24,036 nucleotides of DNA, taken from Opitutia bacterium. GTDB lineage: Bacteria; Verrucomicrobiota; Verrucomicrobiae; Opitutales; Opitutaceae. The notes beneath the pieces are model-generated. The model was not told the origin of the DNA. It was given only the letters and a program-made list of their open reading frames with translations, and ran no database searches. The translations under genes were made by a program, and so were the position numbers. Below are positions 6,724 to 14,414 of this stretch, piece by piece. The stretch spans positions 1 to 24,036 of the forward strand of contig CANEVO010000063.1 in the NCBI GenBank assembly GCA_947442255.1, written 5' to 3'. Every line of letters starts with the position of its first letter. Within the stretch, counting starts at the first letter, position 1.

Positions 6724-7962
6724 CTACAGGCGGTATTTCGTCACCAGGTCCTCATTGAGCGCGACTCCGAAGCCGGGGCCGGTGGGCACCGCGATCTCGC
6801 CATGCACGTAGGTCTCCGGCGGCGTCAGGATTTCGCCGCGCCACGGCACCTCGCCCCATTGCAGTTCGAGCAGGCGGAAGTTGGGCATTCCAGCGCAGAC
6901 CTGGATCGAGGCGGCTGAGCAAACCGGCCCGCTGGGACAATGAGGAGCGACCGCGACGCCGTGCAGTGCGGCGTGCGCGGCGATGTGCGTGAGCTCGAGC
7001 AGGCCGCCGCAGTGCTTCACGTCCGGCATGATCACCTCGACTCCCCGGCTTTCGCTCAGTGCCGCAAAGCCCCGCAGTTGAAACAGCGTCTCGCCGCCAG
7101 CCATCTCCTGGCGGATGCCGCGGCGGATCGCAACGGTCTCGGCCACGAGCTCCGGCGCGACCGGCTCTTCGTACCATGAAAGCTGGTACGGCAACAGCCG
7201 GTGAGCCACCTCGATTGAGAGCGGGACGTCGAACAGGCTGTGGGCATCGACCATGACTTGGACGTCCGCTCCCACGGCGTCCCGCACGGCCGCAATGCAG
7301 TCGATCCCCTCGAGCACGGGCCGGGCCTGGGAGGGCCGGGGAAAGTCAGCCCGCTTGAAACCGTCGAAAGGGGCGAGCTTCAGGGCGCGAAAGCCGTCCG
7401 CCACGGCGCGGCGCGCGGAGGCGGCGAAACCGGCGGGGGTGCGCGGCTTCGTGGCGCGATTGATGTTGGCGTAGACCGGGAGCCGATCGCGCACCTTGCC
7501 GCCGAGGAGATTGTAGGTCGGCTGCCCCGCGAGCTGGCCGGCGAGATCCCAAAGTGCCTGCTCGATCGCGCTGTAGGCCGTGGCGGCGAACAATCCGCCG
7601 GCCTTGGCGCGGGCCAGCCCGGCGCTCCGGTAGAACGCGATGTCGAGTGGCGAACGTCCTTCCACGAGCGAGAAATAGGCGTTCAACTCGGCCTGCATCC
7701 GGGCGGCATCCGCCCGCGAGGTGCCCGCATAGCCGAAGGCATCCGAAGCCTCGCCGAGACCGGAGAGTCCGGAGGCGGTGTGCAGGCGGACGAAGAGCCA
7801 GACCGTTCGCTCGGTGGCGCGGATCGGGAGCAATTCGATCCGGGTCAGCCGATCCGCGCGGCCCGGCGAGGCGGCAGCCAGCAGTGACAAAGGGACAGTC
7901 GCGGCGAGCAGCCCGGTGCCGGCGGCGGTGAGAAAATGGCGGCGGGAAACGGGAGGGGTCAT
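6724..7962 (-). CDS. Tat-exported mandelate racemase/muconate lactonizing-like enzyme
   Basis: 412 aa. SRRHFLTAAG at residues 6-15 is a twin-arginine signal followed by a hydrophobic stretch, so the folded enzyme is probably exported. The N-terminal capping domain spans about 38-160 and the barrel about 165-390. Expected enolase-superfamily residues are visible: K195 in ALKLAP, metal ligands D239 (VMVDAHS), E265 (WYEEP) and E291 (GGE), D314 in MPDVKHCGG, and H341 in VAPHCPSGP. The last two fit a His-type MR-subgroup acid sugar dehydratase or racemase. Substrate cannot be named. It is the first gene of a likely operon with ThuA-like and VOC genes. The leader has AAGG about 12 nt before the ATG. 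Confidence 0.88.
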   Translation of the reverse strand: MTPPVSRRHFLTAAGTGLLAATVPLSLLAAASPGRADRLTRIELLPIRATERTVWLFVRLHTASGLSGLGEASDAFGYAGTSRADAARMQAELNAYFSLVEGRSPLDIAFYRSAGLARAKAGGLFAATAYSAIEQALWDLAGQLAGQPTYNLLGGKVRDRLPVYANINRATKPRTPAGFAASARRAVADGFRALKLAPFDGFKRADFPRPSQARPVLEGIDCIAAVRDAVGADVQVMVDAHSLFDVPLSIEVAHRLLPYQLSWYEEPVAPELVAETVAIRRGIRQEMAGGETLFQLRGFAALSESRGVEVIMPDVKHCGGLLELTHIAAHAALHGVAVAPHCPSGPVCSAASIQVCAGMPNFRLLELQWGEVPWRGEILTPPETYVHGEIAVPTGPGFGVALNEDLVTKYRL

Positions 7963-8196
7963 GGGGAGCGTTACCTTTCTGGCGGCGAGCCTGCGGGCCT
8001 TTTCGCGGGACGGAAGCGGAAAGGTCCGTTGCCCCGGCCGCGCTGATCGCGCCGCCGGATCGGACGACAGGTAACCGATGGCGTTTCAACCTGCTCGGTC
8101 CACGTCCGGCGAGCCCGGTTTGGATTTAACGTAAAGCGGGGAGGGTGGTCGAGGCCTGTGGCCCTTCGCGCGAGGGTCAGGGACTTCCCGCCGTCC

Positions 8197-8261
8197 GTCG
8201 CCACGAGCGCCAGCGAGTGGAACGACGGGCGTTTCATCCACTCGCGGGCGCTCGTGGCGAC
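8197..8261. repeat. long near-perfect hairpin, 25-bp arms
   Basis: Arms 8197-8221 and 8237-8261 are reverse complements at 24 of 25 positions, with a 15-nt loop. The arm begins GTCGCCACGAGCGCC and ends GAGTGGA. A diverged single copy lies at 8322-8345 and another at 17508-17531, so this belongs to a dispersed palindromic family. The surrounding gap 7963-8379 has no credible gene; a small frame over the hairpin is a by-product of the repeat. Confidence 0.8.
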
Positions 8262-8321
8262 AGCGGCACCGCAGTGAGAGAAGTCACCTTTTTTAGACGC
8301 TCGCTAAGAAATGTCGCGCAG

Positions 8322-8345
8322 CCGCTCGCTCACGCTCGCAGCGAC
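8322..8345 (-). repeat. single diverged copy of the 8197 hairpin arm
   Basis: Read on the minus strand it matches the 8197 arm at 19 of 24 positions (GTCGCTGCGAGCG at the start). It lies 34 bp past the stop of the CobW-like gene. Confidence 0.6.
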
Positions 8346-8379
8346 GGAAAGGCAGTTGCTTCACCCGTTGGGCTCCGGC

Positions 8380-9780
8380 TTACGCAAAACAGGACTTGAA
8401 CGCCTCGGTGAGCCCCGTGCGATCCAGGTTCTTGCCGATGAAGACGAGGGTGTTGGTCCGCGTTTCGCCAGTCTTCCATTCGCGATCGAACTTCGCGTCA
8501 AACAGCATGTGGACCCCTTGGAAGACGAGCCGCTTGTTCGATCCCTTGACCGTGAGCACGCCCTTCATCCGATAGATGTCGCCGCCCTTCACGCGCAGCA
8601 AAGTGCTGATCCAATCGTTGAGCTTCTTGCCGTCGAGATCGCCGGGCGTGCTGATGCCGACGGAGCTCACGCCCTCCGTGTGCTCATGGGCGACATGGAA
8701 ATCCTCCTGCCAGACTGGCTTCACGGTGTCGCCGGCGACGTGGATGTGCAGCGGGTCATGCCCGCACTGCTCGAACACGAGAAACTGGCCGGGCTCCTTG
8801 ATCTGCAACTTGAAGTGGCCGTGGCCGTCCGCGAGCAACAGCCGGTGCAGTGTCGCACCCGGCGCGATGCTTTGGCCGGCCGGCGTGCGTGACTCCCAGT
8901 CGGAAAAGATCAGCGTCGCGGCATCACGCGCCGCCGCAAGGTCCGCGGCGTCGAGGGACTTGACCGGCAGCACGACGACATCGAGCTCGTTGGGATTGCC
9001 ATGGTGATGATGGTGGTGATCGCCGTCACCGTGATCGTGCCCATGCTCAGGCCCGTGACCGTGGCCGTCGTCGTCATGCCCGATGACCAGTTCGTGCGTG
9101 CCGGCGGGCAGAGGATAAGCGCCGGCCCACTCGAACGGATACTCCGGTTCGAGAAACTTGGGATCGAGCTCGGTCGCACGGCTCAAGTTGAAGCCGCCGA
9201 CATCGAGCACTTGATCGAGCGGGACATTGGAATTCTGGGTGCGATGGACCCGGGCGACGGCGTTGATCGACTTGATTCGCGCCTCGATGGCATCGAGCTC
9301 GGCGGGGGTGACAAGGTCGGTCTTGTTGAGGAGGATGACGTCGGCGAAGGCGATCTGCTTCACGGACTCATCGTCCTGATCGAGGTGCTGTCCGACATGC
9401 CGCGCATCGACGACCGTGACAATCGCATCGAGTTGGAAGCTTTGCTTCATTTCCTCGTCGGTGAAGAACGTCTGCGCCACCGGTGCGGGATTCGCGAGTC
9501 CGGTGGTCTCGATCAGGATGCCGTCGAGCTTGTCCTTGCGCTTCAGCAGCCGGCCGAGAATGCGGATGAGATCGCCGCGCACGCTGCAGCAGATGCAGCC
9601 GTTGTTCATCTCGAAAAGTTCCTCGTCGCTGGAGATTACGAGCTGGTGATCGACGCCGACCTCGCCGAACTCGTTCTCGATCACCGCCAGCTTCTTGCCG
9701 TGGTGCTCGGTGAGGATGCGGTTTAGCAGGGTGGTTTTACCGGCGCCGAGGAAGCCGGTGAGGACGGTGACAGGAATCAT
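8380..9780 (-). CDS. CobW/G3E family GTPase (metal chaperone)
   Basis: 466 aa from the ATG at 9780; an upstream ATG at 9843 adds 21 unlikely residues. The Walker A motif GFLGAGKTT is at 9-17, [12 protein letters not shown] at 33-44, the metal-binding CICC ([11 protein letters not shown]) at 62-65, and NKTD at 152-155. A His/Asp-rich loop at about 235-260 (including six consecutive His) separates the GTPase from the CobW C-terminal domain. COG0523 proteins use GTP to insert or deliver metals, often Zn2+, and several act in zinc limitation. The His-rich loop would bind zinc, nickel or cobalt; which one cannot be told. It lies at the downstream end of the metal locus, but a 223-bp gap with a palindromic repeat separates it from the lipoprotein genes, so it may have its own promoter. 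Confidence 0.92.
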   Translation of the reverse strand: MIPVTVLTGFLGAGKTTLLNRILTEHHGKKLAVIENEFGEVGVDHQLVISSDEELFEMNNGCICCSVRGDLIRILGRLLKRKDKLDGILIETTGLANPAPVAQTFFTDEEMKQSFQLDAIVTVVDARHVGQHLDQDDESVKQIAFADVILLNKTDLVTPAELDAIEARIKSINAVARVHRTQNSNVPLDQVLDVGGFNLSRATELDPKFLEPEYPFEWAGAYPLPAGTHELVIGHDDDGHGHGPEHGHDHGDGDHHHHHHGNPNELDVVVLPVKSLDAADLAAARDAATLIFSDWESRTPAGQSIAPGATLHRLLLADGHGHFKLQIKEPGQFLVFEQCGHDPLHIHVAGDTVKPVWQEDFHVAHEHTEGVSSVGISTPGDLDGKKLNDWISTLLRVKGGDIYRMKGVLTVKGSNKRLVFQGVHMLFDAKFDREWKTGETRTNTLVFIGKNLDRTGLTEAFKSCFA

Positions 9781-9968
9781 GGGCAAAAGGCGTGAAGCGA
9801 AGAATGGAAACGAAGAGCCTGCGGCGGGGCGGGAGGAAGGCAAACGCTCTGGCGGGTGGCCGGGAGGTCCAGGGAACGGCGGATCGATTAACGCAGGGCA
9901 GGTCGCCGAACGGGATCAGGGACCCGGAGGTGAGACGGAGGAACATTGGGCTGCTCCGTCATGTTCCG

Positions 9969-9992
9969 CACGGGTCGGGAGACCCGTGCCAC
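9969..9992. repeat. CACGGGTC-type palindromic repeat
   Basis: CACGGGT-CGGGAG-ACCCGTG forms a 7-bp stem, followed by CCAC. The same word occurs at 17481 and twice, as an inverted pair, inside the SDR gene at 22576-22663. It lies between two genes on the minus strand. Confidence 0.75.
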
Positions 9993-10003
9993 TTTCTGCG
10001 ACG

Positions 10004-10474
10004 CTAGGAGCGAAAGTAGAACGCGACCTTTTCGAACTTCGTCTCGCGAAGATCGAGGCCGAGAATCTCGCCGGGGAAACTGTCGATTTTCTTCAACCAG
10101 TCCGCCTGTCCGTCGAACTGCGAGGTGTCGCCGACCGTTTCTCCCGTGGCGGAGTTGGCGACGGCCCGCAGGGTGAGCGGGCGCCGTTCGCCGCCGGCAA
10201 TCGCGACGAGCTCGATTGTCGGCGCGGTGATGCGGATGAAATTCTCGGCGTGCCCATCGAGGACATAAAGGGAAAGGCGGCCGGTGTCGGCATCGCGGAC
10301 CAGTTCCAGATTGTAAGCGTGTTCGCCGAGAGGCACGAGCGTGCCGCCGTGGAGGGCGACATGGATGTGGCTGCCAGGGGCGGACGCGGGCAGATGGGCA
10401 TCGGGGGCCTTGCCGCATCCGGCGAAGGCGCCGAGGACGATCCACAGGCAGGCGAGGGCGAGATGAGATTTCAT
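10004..10474 (-). CDS. lipoprotein of unknown function, HGGTLV family, copy 2
   Basis: 156 aa. A signal peptide with a lipobox-like LGAFAGC (Cys20) predicts a lipid-anchored periplasmic protein. The body contains HVALHGGTLVPLGEHAYNLE, then GRLSLYVLDGHAENF, then ETVGDTSQF. The gene 152 bp upstream encodes a paralogue sharing HGGTLV-x-LG, LE-x-VRD, GRL-x-x-Y, GGE-x-R-x-LT, VANxA and ETVGDT in the same order. No known domain is recognised with confidence. The HGG motif and the neighbouring metal genes suggest a periplasmic metal-related role, but that is inference. It is likely one of the last members of the metal operon. Confidence 0.75.
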   Translation of the reverse strand: MKSHLALACLWIVLGAFAGCGKAPDAHLPASAPGSHIHVALHGGTLVPLGEHAYNLELVRDADTGRLSLYVLDGHAENFIRITAPTIELVAIAGGERRPLTLRAVANSATGETVGDTSQFDGQADWLKKIDSFPGEILGLDLRETKFEKVAFYFRS

Positions 10475-10626
10475 CGGATGATCCTAGCAGGGGCGGGACC
10501 GCCGCGGGAAGCGAAACTGGTTGGGCGCAGGTACCGTGCGGCAGATCGTCGTTTGAAACGCAGGCCCCCAATCCACGAGGTAACACGGGCCTGTCACAAG
10601 CGACGGCTCTGCCGCCAAATGTCGGA

Positions 10627-11106
10627 TTACGGCGCTTTGTTCCCGGCCGGGAAGGGGAAGCTGACCCTTAGAAAAGTCGTGTTGAGCAGTTTGATGGACG
10701 GCAGCACGGCGTCGAAGCGCGACTCGCTCTTCAGCCATTCGTCCTCGGCGGCAAAGCACGCGGTGTCGCCCACCGTTTCATGGCGCGCCGCGTTGGCCAC
10801 GGGTACGAAGGTCAAGGAGCGTGATTCACCGCCCACGGTTGCGAGCAGTTCGAAGCCGGGGGCACGACTGCGCACGGGAATGCTCAGCGAGCTGTCGTAC
10901 AGATAGACAGTGAGCCGACCCGCGGCCACATCGCGGACGAACTCGAGGTGAAATTCTTCGCGGCCAAGAGTCACGAGGGTGCCGCCATGTGGGGCGGCGA
11001 CGTTGCGCGTGGGCGGGTTGGCCGTGTCGATGGCGTGGCGCTGGCCGCAGGCGGCGAGGGTCAGGCCGAACAGTACGATCAAAAGCGGGGTGAGGAATTT
11101 TCCCAC
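10627..11106 (-). CDS. lipoprotein of unknown function, HGGTLV family, copy 1
   Basis: 159 aa from a GTG at 11106 that yields MGKFLTPLLIVLFGLTLAAC, a clean lipoprotein signal with lipobox LAAC. An ATG at 11145 would add 13 residues and break up the signal. The mature part has APHGGTLVTLGREEFHLEFVRD, GRLTVYLYDSSLS, GGESRSLTFVPVANAA and ETVGDTACF, co-linear with the paralogue 152 bp downstream, consistent with tandem duplication and divergence. No catalytic motif can be named. It follows the second PepSY gene by 93 bp on the same strand. Confidence 0.75.
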   Translation of the reverse strand: MGKFLTPLLIVLFGLTLAACGQRHAIDTANPPTRNVAAPHGGTLVTLGREEFHLEFVRDVAAGRLTVYLYDSSLSIPVRSRAPGFELLATVGGESRSLTFVPVANAARHETVGDTACFAAEDEWLKSESRFDAVLPSIKLLNTTFLRVSFPFPAGNKAP

Positions 11107-11199
11107 GCCCGCACCGTAGCAAGCCGGGCGCGGCCTGCCAGCCAAAGCGTGAGGGAGTGCACGGCCGAAGCTTCGTCACCCCGGGATCACCGCATCCTG

Positions 11200-11811
11200 T
11201 TACAACCACGCCAGGCCGACGACGAAGAAGCCGCAGACGAGACAGCCGGCGGCAAGTGCGAGGCTGGCGCCGAACCACCGGGCGCGGCGCTGCCACGCCA
11301 GGATCAGGCTGGTGACGACTAGACCGATCAGCCCGAGGGCGAGCGCATCCATGCAGAGCGTCCAAAGCTGCGTGAGCGACCAATCGCGCTGGGCCCGCAC
11401 GGCGTTGGCGCCGACGCCGTTGAAGGTATGGAGGGAGCGTAGGATGCCCCATCCGTTTACGCGCACCTCCTGGACCGAGGCGGTGCCGAGGGTGAGGTCA
11501 GTCTTCACGTCGACGACGTGGCCGGGCCGCGAGACACGGAAATCAAGCCGCTGCGCGGTCGGCCGGCTGTTCGTCCACTCCAGTTCGCCGACCAGTCCGA
11601 TTTGCTGCATCACCTCGGCGGCGCGGTCGGGGTCGGACTGGGTGGTGAGCGGGACGAGGCGATGCTCGTTCGTGGATTGGCGGCGCTTCGTCCAGAACTC
11701 CGTGAAGTCCCAATGATGGTTGAGCAGCAACCCGGATGCGGAAAACAGCCAGAGGAAGATCAGGAAATAAAGCCCGAGGTAGATGTGGATCCTTTGGGGC
11801 CAGGTTTTCAT
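11200..11811 (-). CDS. PepSY-type membrane protein 2
   Basis: 203 aa from the ATG at 11811; the longer upstream frame overlaps the preceding gene and is not protein-like. It begins MKTWPQRIHIYLGLYFLIFLWLF, a first TM helix with the His-x-x-x-Gly pattern of PepSY-associated TM proteins, followed by SGLLLNHHWDF at the membrane exit. A periplasmic PepSY-like segment spans about 45-135, then two or three further helices (DALALGLIGLVVTSLILAW; LALAAGCLVCGFFVVGLAWL). Proteins of this group are tied to periplasmic metal or siderophore handling and reduction in other bacteria; exact function is open. It starts 11 nt after the stop of a related PepSY gene, so the two are surely co-transcribed and may form a heterodimer. 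Confidence 0.8.
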   Translation of the reverse strand: MKTWPQRIHIYLGLYFLIFLWLFSASGLLLNHHWDFTEFWTKRRQSTNEHRLVPLTTQSDPDRAAEVMQQIGLVGELEWTNSRPTAQRLDFRVSRPGHVVDVKTDLTLGTASVQEVRVNGWGILRSLHTFNGVGANAVRAQRDWSLTQLWTLCMDALALGLIGLVVTSLILAWQRRARWFGASLALAAGCLVCGFFVVGLAWL

Positions 11812-11822
11812 GGGGGCCGGGT

Positions 11823-12455
11823 TCAGGCCAGGGTGATGGCCGTGACAAGCCCGCCGACGGTGAGCGTGCCGGCGGCCAGCAGGATCCAGCCGAACGTGCG
11901 CTCGGCCTTGAAAAACCACCACAGGTAAAGCCCCGAGGCGGTCAGGAACAACGTCCCATAGACGACGGCATCGGCGAGGAGGGACCAGGCGGCCATGTAA
12001 CCCCAGTTGCCGCGAAATTTAATGAGATGCGGCCCCGGCCGTTTATGGAGATAGACCAGCGCGGCGGCCATCCCGTTGGCCTGACGTTGGACGGTTGCGA
12101 CTCCGGAGTTCAGGTCCACCTGCACGGTGGTGAGTTCACCCGGCTTTGACACCGGGATCGTCAGCCGGCCGGCCTTGGTATTGTGCATCACGTTGTCGAT
12201 CTCGCCCGTCAGCTCGAGCTGCCGCAGGAGGCTCCGCGCGTGATCGAGCGTGCCGAGGCCGCTGGTTGCAACGGTGACGGATTGGGTCCGGCTGGCCGCG
12301 GTGGCTGGCGCCGTCTCTTCGCGGACGGGATGATTCAGCGCCAGCGTGCTGAAGGCGAAGACGAGAATGAATGGGGACAGAAAAAGCCCAGCATAGAGGT
12401 GCAGATCCCGGGTCCAGCGATGCATGTTCCTTGAGGCCGAGGGCGATATGCTCAC
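11823..12455 (-). CDS. PepSY-type membrane protein 1
   Basis: 210 aa from a GTG at 12455. An internal ATG at 12425 (MHRWTRDLHLYAGLFLSPF) is an alternative with AAGGA very close to it, and matches the family start well. TM helix 1 covers LYAGLFLSPFILVFAFS, followed by LALNHP. A periplasmic region with DHARSLLRQLELTGEI and GRLTIPVSKPGELTTVQVDL fits a PepSY-like fold. The C-terminus has two to three helices (VVYGTLFLTASGLYLWWFF; ILLAAGTLTVGGLVTAITLA). It lies 18 nt after the Cys/His metal-binding gene and 11 nt before the second PepSY gene. Confidence 0.8.
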   Translation of the reverse strand: MSISPSASRNMHRWTRDLHLYAGLFLSPFILVFAFSTLALNHPVREETAPATAASRTQSVTVATSGLGTLDHARSLLRQLELTGEIDNVMHNTKAGRLTIPVSKPGELTTVQVDLNSGVATVQRQANGMAAALVYLHKRPGPHLIKFRGNWGYMAAWSLLADAVVYGTLFLTASGLYLWWFFKAERTFGWILLAAGTLTVGGLVTAITLA

Positions 12456-12473
12456 GCCGGGAAGGGGGTGCGC

Positions 12474-12821
12474 TTAGTGGTGCTTGTGATCGGAGGGCGC
12501 GTCTTTCGCCTTCGCGGGCGTTCCACCTTTGGCCGCGTCGTCCAATTTCTTCACATACTTGGCCGGGTCGAGTTTGACGTCCTGGATGCAGTGCTCGCAG
12601 CAGAGCATCATCACGCGGTCTGGCTTGCCGGCCTCTTGATGGATGTACTCGATGGGTTTGCCCATCTCGCCGAGTTTGTCGTCGCTCACGACGCAGGTCG
12701 TCAGAGGGTAACCAGCCGGCACGACGGCGTCGGGCTTGGCGGAAGCTTTCTTTTCCTGGGCCAAGGCGGGCAAGGAAAATACCAGAAGTGCACTGGACAA
12801 AAGGAGGGTGATTTTGGTCAT
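12474..12821 (-). CDS. periplasmic Cys/His metal-binding protein
   Basis: 115 aa. Residues 1-21 are a signal peptide ending ALA-Q. The mature part carries YPLTTCVVSDDKLGEMGKP (C43) and MMLCCEHCIQDVKLDPAKYV (C74, C75, C78), a layout resembling small YHS/heavy-metal-binding domains with two Cys knuckles and a DPAKY helix. The tail is Lys-rich and ends DHKHH, another metal-binding patch. It would bind soft or borderline metals such as Cu, Zn or Ni in the periplasm. It is the first gene of the leftward metal operon and is divergent, by about 100 bp, from the CnrYXH-like cassette, which probably regulates it. Confidence 0.78.
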   Translation of the reverse strand: MTKITLLLSSALLVFSLPALAQEKKASAKPDAVVPAGYPLTTCVVSDDKLGEMGKPIEYIHQEAGKPDRVMMLCCEHCIQDVKLDPAKYVKKLDDAAKGGTPAKAKDAPSDHKHH

Positions 12822-12924
12822 GATTAAGGGGTGTCAGCGGGGAATACACCAAGGCCCGTGCAATCCCTTGAAGATTTTGTGCGGGATTCTGGCCCGACCG
12901 GGTTATAGCTTGGAACAACCTGCC

Positions 12925-13224
12925 ATGAAGACTCCCCCTGATCCCTTTTCCCGGCTGCTCGCGGTCTGGTGCATCGAGCCCGCGCGGGACCCCGGGTTTC
13001 GCACGCAGGTCTGGCACCGGATCGAGTCGCTTCGGCGGGCCTCCACCTGGTCGCACTTTGCCCGAACCCATCCTGCGGCCGTCGCCGGCGCGCTATCGAT
13101 CGCCGTTGTACTCGGGGCCGTCTCTGGCCGCGAGCAGGCGAGAGCGAGCGCCGCCGCGGAGAGCAGCCGGATGGCCTCGGATTATGTGCAGAAGCTGGAT
13201 GCCCGGACGATGACGATGCCGTGA
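12925..13224 (+). CDS. small membrane protein, CnrY-like anti-sigma candidate
   Basis: 99 aa from the ATG at 12925. The N-terminal 50 residues are soluble and basic with several Trp, Arg and Pro residues (LAVWCIEPARDPGFRTQVWHRI). A single TM helix follows (AAVAGALSIAVVLGAV), then a short periplasmic tail. That topology is that of CnrY/NccY-type anti-sigma factors, which hold the ECF sigma at the membrane. No sequence match is claimed; the call rests on size, topology and its place as first gene before a CnrX-like sensor and an ECF sigma. Its stop overlaps a GTG in the frame of the sensor gene. Confidence 0.6.
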   Translation: MKTPPDPFSRLLAVWCIEPARDPGFRTQVWHRIESLRRASTWSHFARTHPAAVAGALSIAVVLGAVSGREQARASAAAESSRMASDYVQKLDARTMTMP

Positions 13225-13250
13225 AGCCGGCGGACCTTGTTAATTCGCGC

Positions 13251-13694
13251 ATGAACTCTGCCCAACTGAAGAACTTTTTCCTGACCCTTGGCGTTGCGTT
13301 GGCGGCGTGTGCGGTGACCTATGGCGTATTCTTTGTGATGAATCGCGACTCTGCCATGCACCGCGCGGCGCGCGAAGGGGATGCGATGGCGTGGCTGCAG
13401 GCGGAATTTCAGCTCGATGCCGGGCAGTTTGCAGCGATCAAGCAGCTGCACGACGACTACGGCGTGGTCTGTGCCGAGCATTGCGCGCTAATCACCAAGG
13501 CCCGGAATGAAGCGGCTGCGGCCGGCGAGCAGGCTCGGCTGGAGAAACTTTGCGTGGATGCCATGACGGCGCACTTCCGCCGCGTCGCGGCGCTGATGCC
13601 ACCGGCGCAGGGTGAACGTTATCTCGCCACCGTGTTGCCGCGGATTTCCAGTTACCCGCATGCCGGTGCACCGAGCGTGCAACTGTCGCATTGA
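13251..13694 (+). CDS. CnrX-like periplasmic heavy-metal sensor
   Basis: 147 aa from the ATG at 13251; an in-frame GTG at 13221 overlaps the previous stop (GTGA) and would give a coupled 157-aa form. Residues 8-30 are a single TM helix, and the rest is a periplasmic helical domain. The segment AMAWLQAEFQLDAGQFAAIKQLHDDYGVVCAEHCALI resembles CnrX/heavy-metal-resistance sensors, with candidate ligands H67, C74, H77 and C78, and a second helix with H108 (DAMTAHFRR). Metal binding would release the sigma factor through the small partner protein. The Cys-containing site differs from the His/Met/Glu site of Ni/Co-sensing CnrX, so another metal, perhaps Cu or Zn, is possible. Its stop overlaps the sigma start. 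Confidence 0.78.
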   Translation: MNSAQLKNFFLTLGVALAACAVTYGVFFVMNRDSAMHRAAREGDAMAWLQAEFQLDAGQFAAIKQLHDDYGVVCAEHCALITKARNEAAAAGEQARLEKLCVDAMTAHFRRVAALMPPAQGERYLATVLPRISSYPHAGAPSVQLSH

Positions 13695-14326
13695 GCGCGG
13701 TGAGCGAGGCGGCCCCTTTTGACCCGCGGCCGAAGGAGCCCCGGAACCAGCCCGCGTCTGACGCCGGGGCGGACCATGAATTTATGCGGCGGTTGCAGGC
13801 GGGGGATCAGGCAGCGCTCGCCGGGCTGATGGACCGCTGGGAATTGCCGGTGAAGCGGGTCATTGGCCGGATGATCTTCAATGCGACAGAGGCGGGTGAT
13901 CTGGCACAGGAGACCTTCGTCCGCGTGTGGCAGCAGCGCGAAAAGTTCAAGGCTGGTGCCGAGTTTCGTCCCTGGGTGTTTGCCATGGCGGTGAACCTGG
14001 CGCGCAACCGCCTGCGCTGGTGGCGGCGGCGCCCGGAGGTCGCCTTGGAGGAGTGGAGCGAAACGCAGACGGCGGAGGAGGGAGGAAGGCGGACGGAGCC
14101 GGCGATGGGGAGCGCGGCGATGGAGCGCGAGGAGCGCGCGGTTGCGGTCCGTGAAGCGATCACGGCACTGCCGATGGATTTGCGCGAGGCGCTGGTGCTT
14201 TTCGAGTATGAGGAAATGTCGCATGCTGAAATCGCGGAGGCGGTCGGTGCGACGCCCAAAGCCGTAGAAACCCGCATCGCGCGGGCGCGGGAAAAACTGC
14301 GTGGCGCGCTGAAGCGCTGGACGTAA
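13691..14326 (+). CDS. ECF-type RNA polymerase sigma factor
   Basis: 211 aa from a TTG that overlaps the sensor stop (TTGA); a GTG at 13700 is an alternative. Sigma region 2 spans about 45-115 and contains TEAGDLAQETFVRVWQQREKF, the normal -10 recognition helix, followed by RPWVFAMAVNLARNRLRWW. A Glu/Arg-rich linker follows. Region 4 (about 155-208) includes LPMDLREALVLFEYEEMSHAEIA and ATPKAVETRIARAREKLR, a helix-turn-helix for the -35 element. With the two genes upstream it forms a CnrYXH-like signal cassette. Its own promoter and the divergent metal operon are the likely targets, but no GGAAC/GTC-type box can be placed with confidence. Confidence 0.9.
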   Translation: MSAVSEAAPFDPRPKEPRNQPASDAGADHEFMRRLQAGDQAALAGLMDRWELPVKRVIGRMIFNATEAGDLAQETFVRVWQQREKFKAGAEFRPWVFAMAVNLARNRLRWWRRRPEVALEEWSETQTAEEGGRRTEPAMGSAAMEREERAVAVREAITALPMDLREALVLFEYEEMSHAEIAEAVGATPKAVETRIARAREKLRGALKRWT

Positions 14327-14336
14327 GCCATCGCAA

Positions 14337-14353
14337 AAGGGACAGGTCAATTA
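14337..14353 (+). repeat. left end repeat of the RAYT unit
   Basis: The 17-nt word is an exact reverse complement of 15585-15601. It lies 10 nt past the stop codon of the sigma factor gene. The core AAGGGACAGG is shared with the arrays at 4421 and 17379. Confidence 0.85.
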
Positions 14354-14414
14354 CCCGTAGATTGGGGTGTCTGCCGCGTCGCGAACGGGAGGAGTGGGTG
14401 CAGCGTGGGTTGCG

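Noticed and set aside
5716..6918. 400-codon open frame on the plus strand
   Set aside because: It is antisense to the ThuA-like gene and part of the enolase-type gene, and has an Arg/Gly/Val-rich, unprotein-like composition.
7889..7898. AAAGGGACAG within the enolase-type gene
   Set aside because: It lies in the signal-peptide coding region, lacks the following GC and has no extended repeat context.
9695..10906. 403-codon open frame on the plus strand
   Set aside because: It covers the CobW start, two lipoprotein genes and their gaps in antisense, with no recognisable domain.
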